Source: Clostridiales bacterium 1_7_47FAA (GTDB taxonomy: Bacteria; Bacillota; Clostridia; Lachnospirales; Lachnospiraceae). Taken from it: 64,000 nt of DNA. Made by a program: the position numbers and the translations under genes. The stretch covers positions 1,073,320 to 1,137,319 of the forward strand of contig DS990260.1 of the NCBI GenBank assembly GCA_000155435.1, given 5' to 3'. Position 1 is the first letter of the stretch. Each line of letters opens with the position of its first letter. Below are positions 54,151-62,169 of this stretch, one piece after another. The notes under the pieces were generated by a model. The model was given only the letters and a program-made list of their open reading frames with translations. It had not been told where the DNA came from and did not search any database.

Positions 54151-55590
54151 TTGATAAATGAGAATGAACTGCAGCAGGTCATCTACAACGTACTGCTGAT
54201 GCAGATCCGGTTTGGCGCGTACCGTTACGGGGCACGCCTGCCCACGCTGGAAGAAGCCAGCCAGCTGTTCCTTGTGTCCATTGACACGGTCCGTGCCGCC
54301 TATCTGAGCCTGAAACAGGAGGGCTATATCAGTCTGTCCAGAAGCGTGGGGGCTTCTGTCAGGGTATTATACACATCTGAGGAGATAGAACAGCACATAC
54401 AGGCATTTTATGCCCTCAGGAAAGATGGGCTGATTGACGTAAGCCGCTCCATGCGGCCCCTGTTCAGCCATGCACAGTGCATTGGCTTTCAGAACGCCTC
54501 ACCGGAAACATTGGATAAAATCCAGGCGCTTTCCTCTGACAGCCGCCTTCTTCCTTCCCATGCCATGATCCGGATCCTGCAACACATTTATGGTTCCCTG
54601 GATAACGACCTGCTGATGCGCCTTGTATGGAGGATATTCATGTTCTTCCAGGCGCCCTTCCTCAGTATAGACCAGAACATAAAACACTTCGAGGAAGAAG
54701 CCAATCCACTCTTTAACATGATTAGGCTCTGCCGCAACAAGGAGTGGGAAAGGCTGAGGATTGCGGTGGAGGATTTTCAGGAACAGCTTTCCACGGCCCT
54801 GATTGGTTTTTGTGACAAGCGTATCATGATGTCCCCTGCCGGCAAGCAGATTGAATTCCATTGGTACAGCTATGAGAAGGCTTCCCAGCTCCGTTACTCA
54901 CTTGGCATGGAAATCCTGATTTCCGTCAACCGCGGCCTCTATCCGGCCGGCTCCTTCCTTCCCTCGCTGGATAAGCTTTCAAAGGAAAAACATGTTTCCG
55001 TCAGCACGGTACGCCGTACCCTGAACCTGCTCAACAGCATCGGCGTAACAAAGTCCATCAATGGGCTGGGAACCAGGATCCTCTCGCAGGAGGAAATTGC
55101 TGACAACTGCGATTTAACCCAGCCCGTTGCGCGCAGGCGCCTGCTGGATTGTGCGCAGGGTCTCCAGGCCATCGCCCTCTCCTGTAAGGATGTGGCTGAA
55201 CTGACCGCTGCTTCCCTTGACAGCGAGGCAATATGCCAGTTTTGGCAGCATCTGGATTTATTGAAACAAACGGACAGATATGAACTGACTGCATTTTCCA
55301 TCCTCAAGTTCTTCATCCATCACGCCCCCTTCCACGCAGTCAGGACAGCATACGCAGAACTGTTCCAGCAGCTGATGTGGGGGCATCCGCTGCGCGGTAT
55401 GCGCACGGAATCAGAGGACCTGAAGGCATTCTACCTGCCCTATCTGGATTTCTTTGCAGGTTGTGCGAAAAGATCTGATTTTACCGGGTTCCCGGATAAG
55501 CTGGAGGAACTTATCCTGTTTGAATTTAAGTCAATGCTTGAAAAACTTGATGTCCTGGGGATTCCGGAAGCCTCCAGCCTGCTTTTTTAG
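54151..55590 (+). CDS. Two-headed GntR-type winged-helix transcription regulator
   Basis: About 479 residues; paralog of the 7603 gene with the same plan. First winged helix at ~1-75 (YGARLPTLEEASQLFLVSIDTVRAAY), helical linker, second winged helix at ~260-320 (FLPSLDKLSKEKHVSVSTVRRTLNLL, then GLGTRIL), helical C-terminus. TTG 54151 is favoured because AGGGGG ends eight bases upstream; GTG 54145 would be too close. An overlapping ATG at 54144 stops at once. Divergent from the Cache-GGDEF gene, as its paralog is from a hybrid kinase. Ligand unknown. Confidence 0.82.
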   Translation: MINENELQQVIYNVLLMQIRFGAYRYGARLPTLEEASQLFLVSIDTVRAAYLSLKQEGYISLSRSVGASVRVLYTSEEIEQHIQAFYALRKDGLIDVSRSMRPLFSHAQCIGFQNASPETLDKIQALSSDSRLLPSHAMIRILQHIYGSLDNDLLMRLVWRIFMFFQAPFLSIDQNIKHFEEEANPLFNMIRLCRNKEWERLRIAVEDFQEQLSTALIGFCDKRIMMSPAGKQIEFHWYSYEKASQLRYSLGMEILISVNRGLYPAGSFLPSLDKLSKEKHVSVSTVRRTLNLLNSIGVTKSINGLGTRILSQEEIADNCDLTQPVARRRLLDCAQGLQAIALSCKDVAELTAASLDSEAICQFWQHLDLLKQTDRYELTAFSILKFFIHHAPFHAVRTAYAELFQQLMWGHPLRGMRTESEDLKAFYLPYLDFFAGCAKRSDFTGFPDKLEELILFEFKSMLEKLDVLGIPEASSLLF

Positions 55591-55721
55591 ACAGGGCTTC
55601 CGGCAACTGGTCCGTCTGCCGTTTCACAACGCTTCAGCCAAACCCTGTCTTCTGAAGCCTATTGGCCTGGGGATTCCCAAAACGGGAAAACAGTTGGAAA
55701 ATATAAGGCGGGATTGCATGC

Positions 55722-56807
55722 CTAATGGAGCCGCCTCCATTCCCTGGGCGTCATTCCGGTCTCATTCTTAAATACACTGCTGAAATATTTTGCATCATTA
55801 TATCCCACTGCCACGGCAACCTCATATATTTTGCCGGCAGGATTCTTTAACAGCTCCTTGGCCCTGTTGATACGGCATCCCACAATATACTCAGTCAGGT
55901 TCTCCCCTGTCTCCTTTTTAAACAGGGTGGACAGGTACGCAGGATGTACAAATGCCACTTCGGCCAGCATGGCCAGCGATATATTGGTGTCCAGGTTCTG
56001 TAGAATGAAATCCTTGACCAGACGTACCGTGTCACATACACTCTGTCCCGCACATCCATACACGGCCTTTTGGGATAAATCCCTGTAAAAAAGCCGCAGG
56101 TCTTCTTTGTTACGGGATGGCCCTTCTGCATGCATCCTCTGCCCTGCCCCCGTATATTCTGCCAGCAGGCGGATTCCCTCCTGCAGGTTCCCTTGCCCGG
56201 ACGCGCCCAGAAGTACGTACAGGCTGTCCCTGATAACTGCCGTCACAATCCTGAACCGGCCCTGGGCTTTTAATTTCCTGATTCCTGATTCCATCTCGTG
56301 GCCCGTATCTCCGGCCGGCCCGGCTGGAAATAATATCAGTGCAAATTCCCCAGACAGTTCCAGCTTATCCCAATAATACTCCCTGGCCTCATCCGATAGC
56401 GCCTCATATCCTGTCAGGTAGCTGTAAAGGCATCCGTCCCTGGCCAGTTCCATCTGTTCATAAGCCAGATTCAGTATATCCTTTATCTTAACCGCGCTGA
56501 CGGGTTTGAGCACGTAATCCAGCACGGAAAAACGGATTGCCTGGCGGGCATAGGAAAAATCAGCATAACCGCTTACAATCACAATCATCCTTCCCTTCCG
56601 GTCCAGCTGGGACAGCATCTGGAATCCATTCATCCCCGGCATTTTAATATCTGTAAAAATCAGATCATAGTAAGAATCCCTGCATAGTTCAAGTGCCTTC
56701 TGACCGCATTCCGTAGCAGACACCTCTGCGTCCGGCCTGAGATATCTGACCAGCATCAGAAGTCCTTCCCTTGTTTTCAATTCATCTTCCACAATTAATA
56801 TCCTCAT
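55722..56807 (-). CDS. AraC-type response regulator (YesN family)
   Basis: 361-residue response regulator. Receiver domain at 1-120 with phospho-Asp in YDLIFTDIKMPGMNG and acidic pocket ILIVEDE. A helical middle region follows, then an AraC-type double HTH in the last 100 residues (NISLAMLAEVAFVHPAYLSTLFKKE, IYEVAVAVGYNDAKYFSSVFK). It overlaps the kinase gene by four bases (ATGA). The pair usually controls sugar or amino-acid uptake genes; here the nearest targets are the NhaC/EamA/oxidoreductase genes upstream. Confidence 0.93.
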   Translation of the reverse strand: MRILIVEDELKTREGLLMLVRYLRPDAEVSATECGQKALELCRDSYYDLIFTDIKMPGMNGFQMLSQLDRKGRMIVIVSGYADFSYARQAIRFSVLDYVLKPVSAVKIKDILNLAYEQMELARDGCLYSYLTGYEALSDEAREYYWDKLELSGEFALILFPAGPAGDTGHEMESGIRKLKAQGRFRIVTAVIRDSLYVLLGASGQGNLQEGIRLLAEYTGAGQRMHAEGPSRNKEDLRLFYRDLSQKAVYGCAGQSVCDTVRLVKDFILQNLDTNISLAMLAEVAFVHPAYLSTLFKKETGENLTEYIVGCRINRAKELLKNPAGKIYEVAVAVGYNDAKYFSSVFKNETGMTPREWRRLH

Positions 56808-58252
56808 GCCGGTACCTGCCCTGTATTTATTCTGATTGTGACAAGGGTATGGTCCCCTTCCACACTTTCTATGGTGAGTCCGCTTCCTTCCCCATACCGG
56901 TATCTCAGGCGGTTATGGACATTGGCAATCCCCAGATGGAAATCCTGCTCATCTGCAATCTGACCGCTGCCGTTCATCCTGTCCCTCAGCAGCCCCAGGG
57001 TTTTCCTGTCAATCCCCTTCCCGTCATCCCAGACCGTTATCTCAATCCCATCCGGAACAGGGACTCCCCGTATCCTCAGCATGCCGTCTTTCCCATCCTC
57101 AAGACCGTGGGATACTGCATTCTCCACCAGGGGCTGTAAAATCATCTTGGGGACCTGTTCCTCAGCAATTGCCCCATCCAGATACACATGATATGAAAAC
57201 CGGTCTGAAAACCGGCTTTGCTGTACAATAAGATAATTCTCCACCTGTTCAAACTCTTCCCGTACCGTTACGGTGGATTTTGTATCATCTATGCTGTATC
57301 TTAGGATGGAGGATAGGGATACAAGAAGCTGGCTGCTCTCAAAGTCGCCTTTCTTTAAAAGGTTCCAGTTCACACAGTCCAGGGCATTGTAAAGGAAATG
57401 TGGGCTTATCTGGGACTGCATGGCCCGTATCTTGGCATTCCGTTCGCTGATTGTAAGCCTCAGCGTCCTGTTGACCAGTATATCCATTTCCCCGGCCATG
57501 CTGTGGAAAGCATGGGATAAATCCGCAATCTCGTCATTTCCCTTTATGGTTGACATGTCACTGAAATCGCCTTTCCTGATTCTTTTAATATCCTCTGCCA
57601 GCAGTTCCATTCCTTCTGTGTAACGGTATGATATGATGTAGGAGAAGCTGACTGCCAGAATCATCATGATCAGTGAGGAACGCACAAGAAGCTCTGACCA
57701 GAATCTGTCTTTTTCCAGCACCCCTTCTTTTGGTACACCCACAACCGCGGTGACAGCCCCGCCAAATGCCCCAGCACCGGCAAATACCCGGCTGCTGTCC
57801 CGGGCCCTCCGCTGCTCCAGTACTTTGTCCAGGCTGTCTTTTGTACGTATAAGTTCAATTGTCCCTTTCTCCAGGCCCAGATATTGTATCAGTTCTTCCG
57901 GATCCAGGTCCAGATAAACCGTCCCCGCCCTTCCTGTTACGGACACTGTCAGGCCATCTCCCCCATCTGAGGCCTTACTGCCCGGCACCGCCCATGCGTC
58001 CCTGACCCACAAAAGCTCCTTCACTGACCGCAGCGCTTCCTCGGCCGTGGACCGGTCCACGCTTGTCCCGGTCTGCGCCTCAACCAGCTTAAGGTTTGAA
58101 CTGATTTTATCTTCCAGCAGTTCCTCCGCCATGTGGAGATGGTTTTCTGGCTGGACCGCTATAAGTACAAACCAGTTGAACAGGATTGGCAGCGCACTGA
58201 CCAGCAGAAACAATATCAGCAGTTTATTCCTCATTGTATTTACAATTTTCAA
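56804..58252 (-). CDS. Sensor histidine kinase (YesM family)
   Basis: 482-residue membrane kinase. TM1 (~8-28, LILFLLVSALPILFNWFVL), extracellular sensor with a gap in known families, TM2 (~190-210), HAMP, His_kinase domain with phospho-His in QSQISPHFLYNALD, and HATPase with GIANVHNRLRYRYGEGSGL. Start is TTG 58252 with GGAGGAGG six bases upstream. It partners YesN. It lies 64 bases after the NhaC gene and may be part of the same transcript. Confidence 0.93.
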   Translation of the reverse strand: MKIVNTMRNKLLILFLLVSALPILFNWFVLIAVQPENHLHMAEELLEDKISSNLKLVEAQTGTSVDRSTAEEALRSVKELLWVRDAWAVPGSKASDGGDGLTVSVTGRAGTVYLDLDPEELIQYLGLEKGTIELIRTKDSLDKVLEQRRARDSSRVFAGAGAFGGAVTAVVGVPKEGVLEKDRFWSELLVRSSLIMMILAVSFSYIISYRYTEGMELLAEDIKRIRKGDFSDMSTIKGNDEIADLSHAFHSMAGEMDILVNRTLRLTISERNAKIRAMQSQISPHFLYNALDCVNWNLLKKGDFESSQLLVSLSSILRYSIDDTKSTVTVREEFEQVENYLIVQQSRFSDRFSYHVYLDGAIAEEQVPKMILQPLVENAVSHGLEDGKDGMLRIRGVPVPDGIEITVWDDGKGIDRKTLGLLRDRMNGSGQIADEQDFHLGIANVHNRLRYRYGEGSGLTIESVEGDHTLVTIRINTGQVPA

Positions 58253-58316
58253 CGCGTTCCTCCTCCATTCCGTATCTGCTGTTTCATGCCTGCTATTTTG
58301 TATCTGTCCAGCTGTT

Positions 58317-59699
58317 TTACCTGCCCTTCTTAAGCGCCAGTCCGATTCCCGCTGCTGCCATTAACATAGAAACCACGGGATTAACAAGATTCAGCAATGC
58401 AAACCGCCCATATTCCAAAGCGCTGACCCCCAGGGCACCATATATGAATGCGCTGGCAGCGGTCCATGGAATGAGGGGCGTGGACATGGTTGCCCCTTCC
58501 TCGATTGTCCTGGAAAGCACGGCACGGTCCAGCCCTCTCTCATCATATGCCTCTTTGTATATATTTCCATTGAGTACAATGGTCAGGTATGTATCCCCAA
58601 AAACAGCATTTCCCAGAATACTGGTCAGCATGGTGACTGCTATGAGGGAGAAATGGTTCTTAAGCCGCCCTGTAACCCGTTTAAGGATGACATGCAGGAA
58701 CCTGGATTTCTGCAGGATTCCTCCAAGGCACAACGCCATGAACCCCAGCAGGAAAGTCGGCAGCATGCTGTTGATTCCTCCCCTGTTTACCAGAAGGTTC
58801 ACTTCCTCGGAGATTGTCTCAACATATCCCCCATCCATGATGGCCCTTAAGGCCCCGGAAACCGTATTTCCCTGGACCGCCACACTGCATACGCACCCGG
58901 CCCCAATCACAAGGATAAGGGACAGGACCGCATGGATCCTGGCAATACAGAGGATGACCAGCAGTATTGCGGGAAGGAATACCCAGATGTTGATTACAAA
59001 CTCCTGCTGGAGTATATCCCTTATCTGGCCAATCTGTGCTGTATCCAGAACAGCGTTCCTGGCATATTTCCGGTTCAGCAGGAAGAACAGGACCAGGCTC
59101 ACCCCATAGGATGGAAGGGTGGTCTTTGCCATTGAACGGATGTGACGGTATACATCGGTGCCGGAAGATGCTGCTGTGAGTACGGTGGAGTCGGATATGG
59201 GAGACATTTTATCACCAAACCAGGATCCGGCCACAATGGCGCCGGCTGTCACCGCCACCGGGACAGATATGCCGCTTCCCATGGAAACCCCCATGATGGC
59301 AACCCCCACTGTCCCCACCGTCCCCCAGGAAGTCCCCAGTACCAGTGACACCAGGCTGCATATTAAAAAGGAGGACAGGAGGAAATAACGGGGCGTCAGG
59401 ATGCCAAGACCATAGTATACCAGGGCTGGCACTGTCCCTGCCTGGATCCAGACCCCGATGATGGCCCCAATGAGCAGAAAGAACAGGAGACCTATAAATG
59501 CCTGGGAACATCCCTCCCTCATCCCATCTAAGGAATCCTCCATGGTCATTCCTGAGCATGTCCCAACAGCTGCAATAAATATGATGCTCAGGATCAACAG
59601 CACAATGATATCAGTCTTAAGCAGAAGTGTCCCTGTGAAAAGTATGCATAGTATTCCAAGGACACCTAATAAAGAGATTTTTATATCAGGGAGCTTCAC
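58317..59699 (-). CDS. NhaC family Na+/H+ antiporter
   Basis: About 460 residues, 11-12 helices. Family hallmarks GTSWGTVGTVGVAIMG, GSWFGDKMSPISDSTVL and the C-terminal SRTIEEGATMSTPLIPWTA. NhaC members exchange Na+ for H+ or for organic acids such as malate/lactate. The likely start is GTG 59699, right after the EamA stop with GGGG upstream; an ATG six codons earlier lacks an RBS. A second NhaC gene is two genes upstream. Confidence 0.9.
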   Translation of the reverse strand: MKLPDIKISLLGVLGILCILFTGTLLLKTDIIVLLILSIIFIAAVGTCSGMTMEDSLDGMREGCSQAFIGLLFFLLIGAIIGVWIQAGTVPALVYYGLGILTPRYFLLSSFLICSLVSLVLGTSWGTVGTVGVAIMGVSMGSGISVPVAVTAGAIVAGSWFGDKMSPISDSTVLTAASSGTDVYRHIRSMAKTTLPSYGVSLVLFFLLNRKYARNAVLDTAQIGQIRDILQQEFVINIWVFLPAILLVILCIARIHAVLSLILVIGAGCVCSVAVQGNTVSGALRAIMDGGYVETISEEVNLLVNRGGINSMLPTFLLGFMALCLGGILQKSRFLHVILKRVTGRLKNHFSLIAVTMLTSILGNAVFGDTYLTIVLNGNIYKEAYDERGLDRAVLSRTIEEGATMSTPLIPWTAASAFIYGALGVSALEYGRFALLNLVNPVVSMLMAAAGIGLALKKGR

Positions 59700-59700
59700 A

Positions 59701-60606
59701 TCACCCCATCCTTTCATTTTCAGCAATTTCTTTTTTCGTCCCCCTGACAATATCCAGAACCACAAGGACGATTCCTGCAAGTATGAATAATACGCCTGTT
59801 AACCGGCGGGGGCTAAAATGCAGCCCCGTCTTTCCCATATCCAGGGCCATCACAAGCACAGGCCCTATAATCAGCACAAGGCTGGAAGGAATCGGGCCGA
59901 TTTCTTTAATCCCCTTTGCATTTAATACAAAGCAGATGAATGTGCAGCATATGATCAGATATGCCAGACAGACCAGCTGCCCGCCGTCTATCTGCCCAAA
60001 TTGGTTGTCCTCTATGATCATCCATGGGAGAAGGATGATTCCGGTCAGCCAGAACTGACCGCGGATCAGGTTCCCTATCCTGTAATACTCCAGCAGTTTT
60101 GTCAACAGGACACAGTATATGACCCAGACTACCATGGCTGACATCATGACGGCATACCCGGTTTTCACCAGGCTTGGGGAGGACTGGAATTCCATCAGCA
60201 GCACGGCCCCGATGCCCGCCATTCCGATATAGATGCTGGTTAAAGGTTTTATCTTGCTGCCCAGCAGCAGGCTTGCGATAATCATGGTAAGAAGGCTCTG
60301 GAACGAAGAAAACATGATGGACTCTGTCTCATTCAGGCTTAAACTGGCTATATTAGACAGGACATAATGAAGGGGGATCATGGCTGCCGTCACCAGATAC
60401 AGGCACCGGTCCTCTTTCCTTATCTTTGTTTTGGAATGTAAAGGGACGCACAGGACCGTCATCAGACAGGCCGCTCCTAAAAAGCGGATACACACCAGGG
60501 ATACCGGCCCTGTAAAAGACAGGACATCCTTTGTAACCGCGAAACTTGGCGCCCAAAATAACGATACCACCATCATGCCCAGTAAAGCCTTAATCCGTCT
60601 GTCCAT
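59701..60606 (-). CDS. EamA / DMT superfamily transporter
   Basis: 301-residue ten-helix transporter of the drug/metabolite superfamily with two EamA repeats. LFWAPSFAVTKDVLSF and FLGAACLMTVLCVPL in the first half; GLHFSPRRLTGVLFILAGIVLVVLD near the end (seen as LTGVLFILAGI). Start chosen at the ATG reading MDRRIKALLG, six bases after AAAGGA; an upstream frame has no RBS and crosses the inverted repeat. It lies between two NhaC genes; it may move an amine or organic acid. Confidence 0.88.
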   Translation of the reverse strand: MDRRIKALLGMMVVSLFWAPSFAVTKDVLSFTGPVSLVCIRFLGAACLMTVLCVPLHSKTKIRKEDRCLYLVTAAMIPLHYVLSNIASLSLNETESIMFSSFQSLLTMIIASLLLGSKIKPLTSIYIGMAGIGAVLLMEFQSSPSLVKTGYAVMMSAMVVWVIYCVLLTKLLEYYRIGNLIRGQFWLTGIILLPWMIIEDNQFGQIDGGQLVCLAYLIICCTFICFVLNAKGIKEIGPIPSSLVLIIGPVLVMALDMGKTGLHFSPRRLTGVLFILAGIVLVVLDIVRGTKKEIAENERMG

Positions 60607-60668
60607 AACCATTCCTTTCATCTCCCGCATCTTAGCCACATTATAACACATCCGGTTCCGTAAGGGCA

Positions 60669-60718
60669 AGGAACGGCACAGAGCGTGCCTAAAGCCACTG
60701 GTCCTCAATGCCGTTCCT
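60669..60718. repeat. Inverted repeat between NhaC and EamA genes
   Basis: AGGAACGGCA (60669-60678) and TGCCGTTCCT (60709-60718) are a perfect 10-base inverted repeat. An inner GGCA/TGCC can form a competing small hairpin. No T-tract follows, so it is more likely an mRNA processing or stabilising structure than a terminator. Confidence 0.55.
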
Positions 60719-60745
60719 GTATAAATAGCAATGTATCTGACGCTT

Positions 60746-62161
60746 TTACGCCTTCTTTCCTGATTCCTTGTAAATGGCAATTCCTGCAAATGCACAGATA
60801 ATTGAAATAAGCGGTGCCAGATAGCAGAGGATTGCATAGGGCAGGTACGAAAGTGTAGCCACTCCCAGGGTACCGGCCATGAAAGCGCCGCAGGTGGTCC
60901 ATGGCACAAGGGGGCCTGACAGGGTGGCGCCTTCTTCTATGGTCCTTGACAGCACGGCAGGGTCCACCTTCTTATCCTTATATATATCACGGTATAAAGA
61001 GCCGTTAATGATGATGGACAGGTATACCTCCGCCATGGCCATACAGCCCACGATCCCGGTAAGGTAGGTGGATATCACAAGGCAGCCCACATTTTTAATT
61101 TTTCCTGCAAAGGTTCCCACCAATGTTTTCAGATATCCTACCTTTTCCAATATCCCGGAAAGCATCAGGGCAATGAATGCCAGGGAGAATGTCCACATCA
61201 TTCCCTGTATGCCTCCCCGGTTGACCAGGGTATCCACCATGGCGTTGCCGGTATCCATGCTGATTCCGCTGTTAAGCAGGTTGACAAACTCAGTAACGGA
61301 TACTCCCTGCCATATGACGGCAATGGCTCCCCCTGTAAATACTCCCAGCAAAAGTGCGGGTATGGATGGGAATTTAATTGCACTTAATACCAGTACCAGC
61401 ACCACGGGTACAAGTGTCACAGGGCTGATGGTAAAACTGCTTTTAAGGGTTGACAGGATTTCATTGGTAGTTGCGGCGTCATATGCGTTATTATATCCAT
61501 GTCCCATGACTGCCAGTATGATGGTTGTCATGGCCAAAGCCGGTATCACGGTTAATGCCATGGATTTTACATGGCGGTATAAATCAATCTGTGCGGACTG
61601 GGAAGCCAGTATGGTTGTATCGGACATGGGTGAAAGATAATCGCCAAACGCTGCTCCGGAAACCACCATGCCTGCAATTAAAGGGGCCGGCACTCCCATG
61701 CCTGAACCCATTCCCAACAATGCAATACCGATGGTTCCCGCCGTCCCCCATGAAGTTCCCGTGACAAATGCGGTTGCACAGCAGGCCAGGAACCCAAGGG
61801 GAAGGAACAGGCCAGGCGTTATGAAATTCAAACCGTAATAAATCAGGGTAGGCACCGTGCCCGCAGCAATCCAGGATGCAACCAGCATGCCTATGATAAT
61901 AAAGAATAACAGCGATACCGAGGCATTTTTAAGGCTTACGGCCATGGCATCAAACAACTCGTCCATGGTATAGCCAAGGGTCATGGATATTGCAAAGGTC
62001 CCCAGCACACAGAGTACCAGAAGGCTGATGACATCCATCTTAAAAACCGCGATGCCTACGGACAGCAGTAACAGGATTCCCAGGAATACCCCGGCCGAAA
62101 GCCCGATGCCCGGCTGTCTCTTTTCTATATTCTTTTTCCCCGTTGGTTTCTTATTCTCCAT
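60746..62161 (-). CDS. NhaC family Na+/H+ antiporter
   Basis: 471-residue multi-helix antiporter, paralog of the 58317 gene. GTSWGTAGTIGIALLG, GAAFGDYLSPMSDTTIL and SRTIEEGATLSGPLVPWTT are the shared signatures. Lys-rich N-terminal arm (KKPTGKKNIEKR). It starts eight bases after the oxidoreductase stop, so the two are co-transcribed. It could exchange Na+ for an organic acid that the oxidoreductase consumes or makes; that is inference. Confidence 0.92.
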   Translation of the reverse strand: MENKKPTGKKNIEKRQPGIGLSAGVFLGILLLLSVGIAVFKMDVISLLVLCVLGTFAISMTLGYTMDELFDAMAVSLKNASVSLLFFIIIGMLVASWIAAGTVPTLIYYGLNFITPGLFLPLGFLACCATAFVTGTSWGTAGTIGIALLGMGSGMGVPAPLIAGMVVSGAAFGDYLSPMSDTTILASQSAQIDLYRHVKSMALTVIPALAMTTIILAVMGHGYNNAYDAATTNEILSTLKSSFTISPVTLVPVVLVLVLSAIKFPSIPALLLGVFTGGAIAVIWQGVSVTEFVNLLNSGISMDTGNAMVDTLVNRGGIQGMMWTFSLAFIALMLSGILEKVGYLKTLVGTFAGKIKNVGCLVISTYLTGIVGCMAMAEVYLSIIINGSLYRDIYKDKKVDPAVLSRTIEEGATLSGPLVPWTTCGAFMAGTLGVATLSYLPYAILCYLAPLISIICAFAGIAIYKESGKKA

Positions 62162-62169
62162 TGTTTTCC

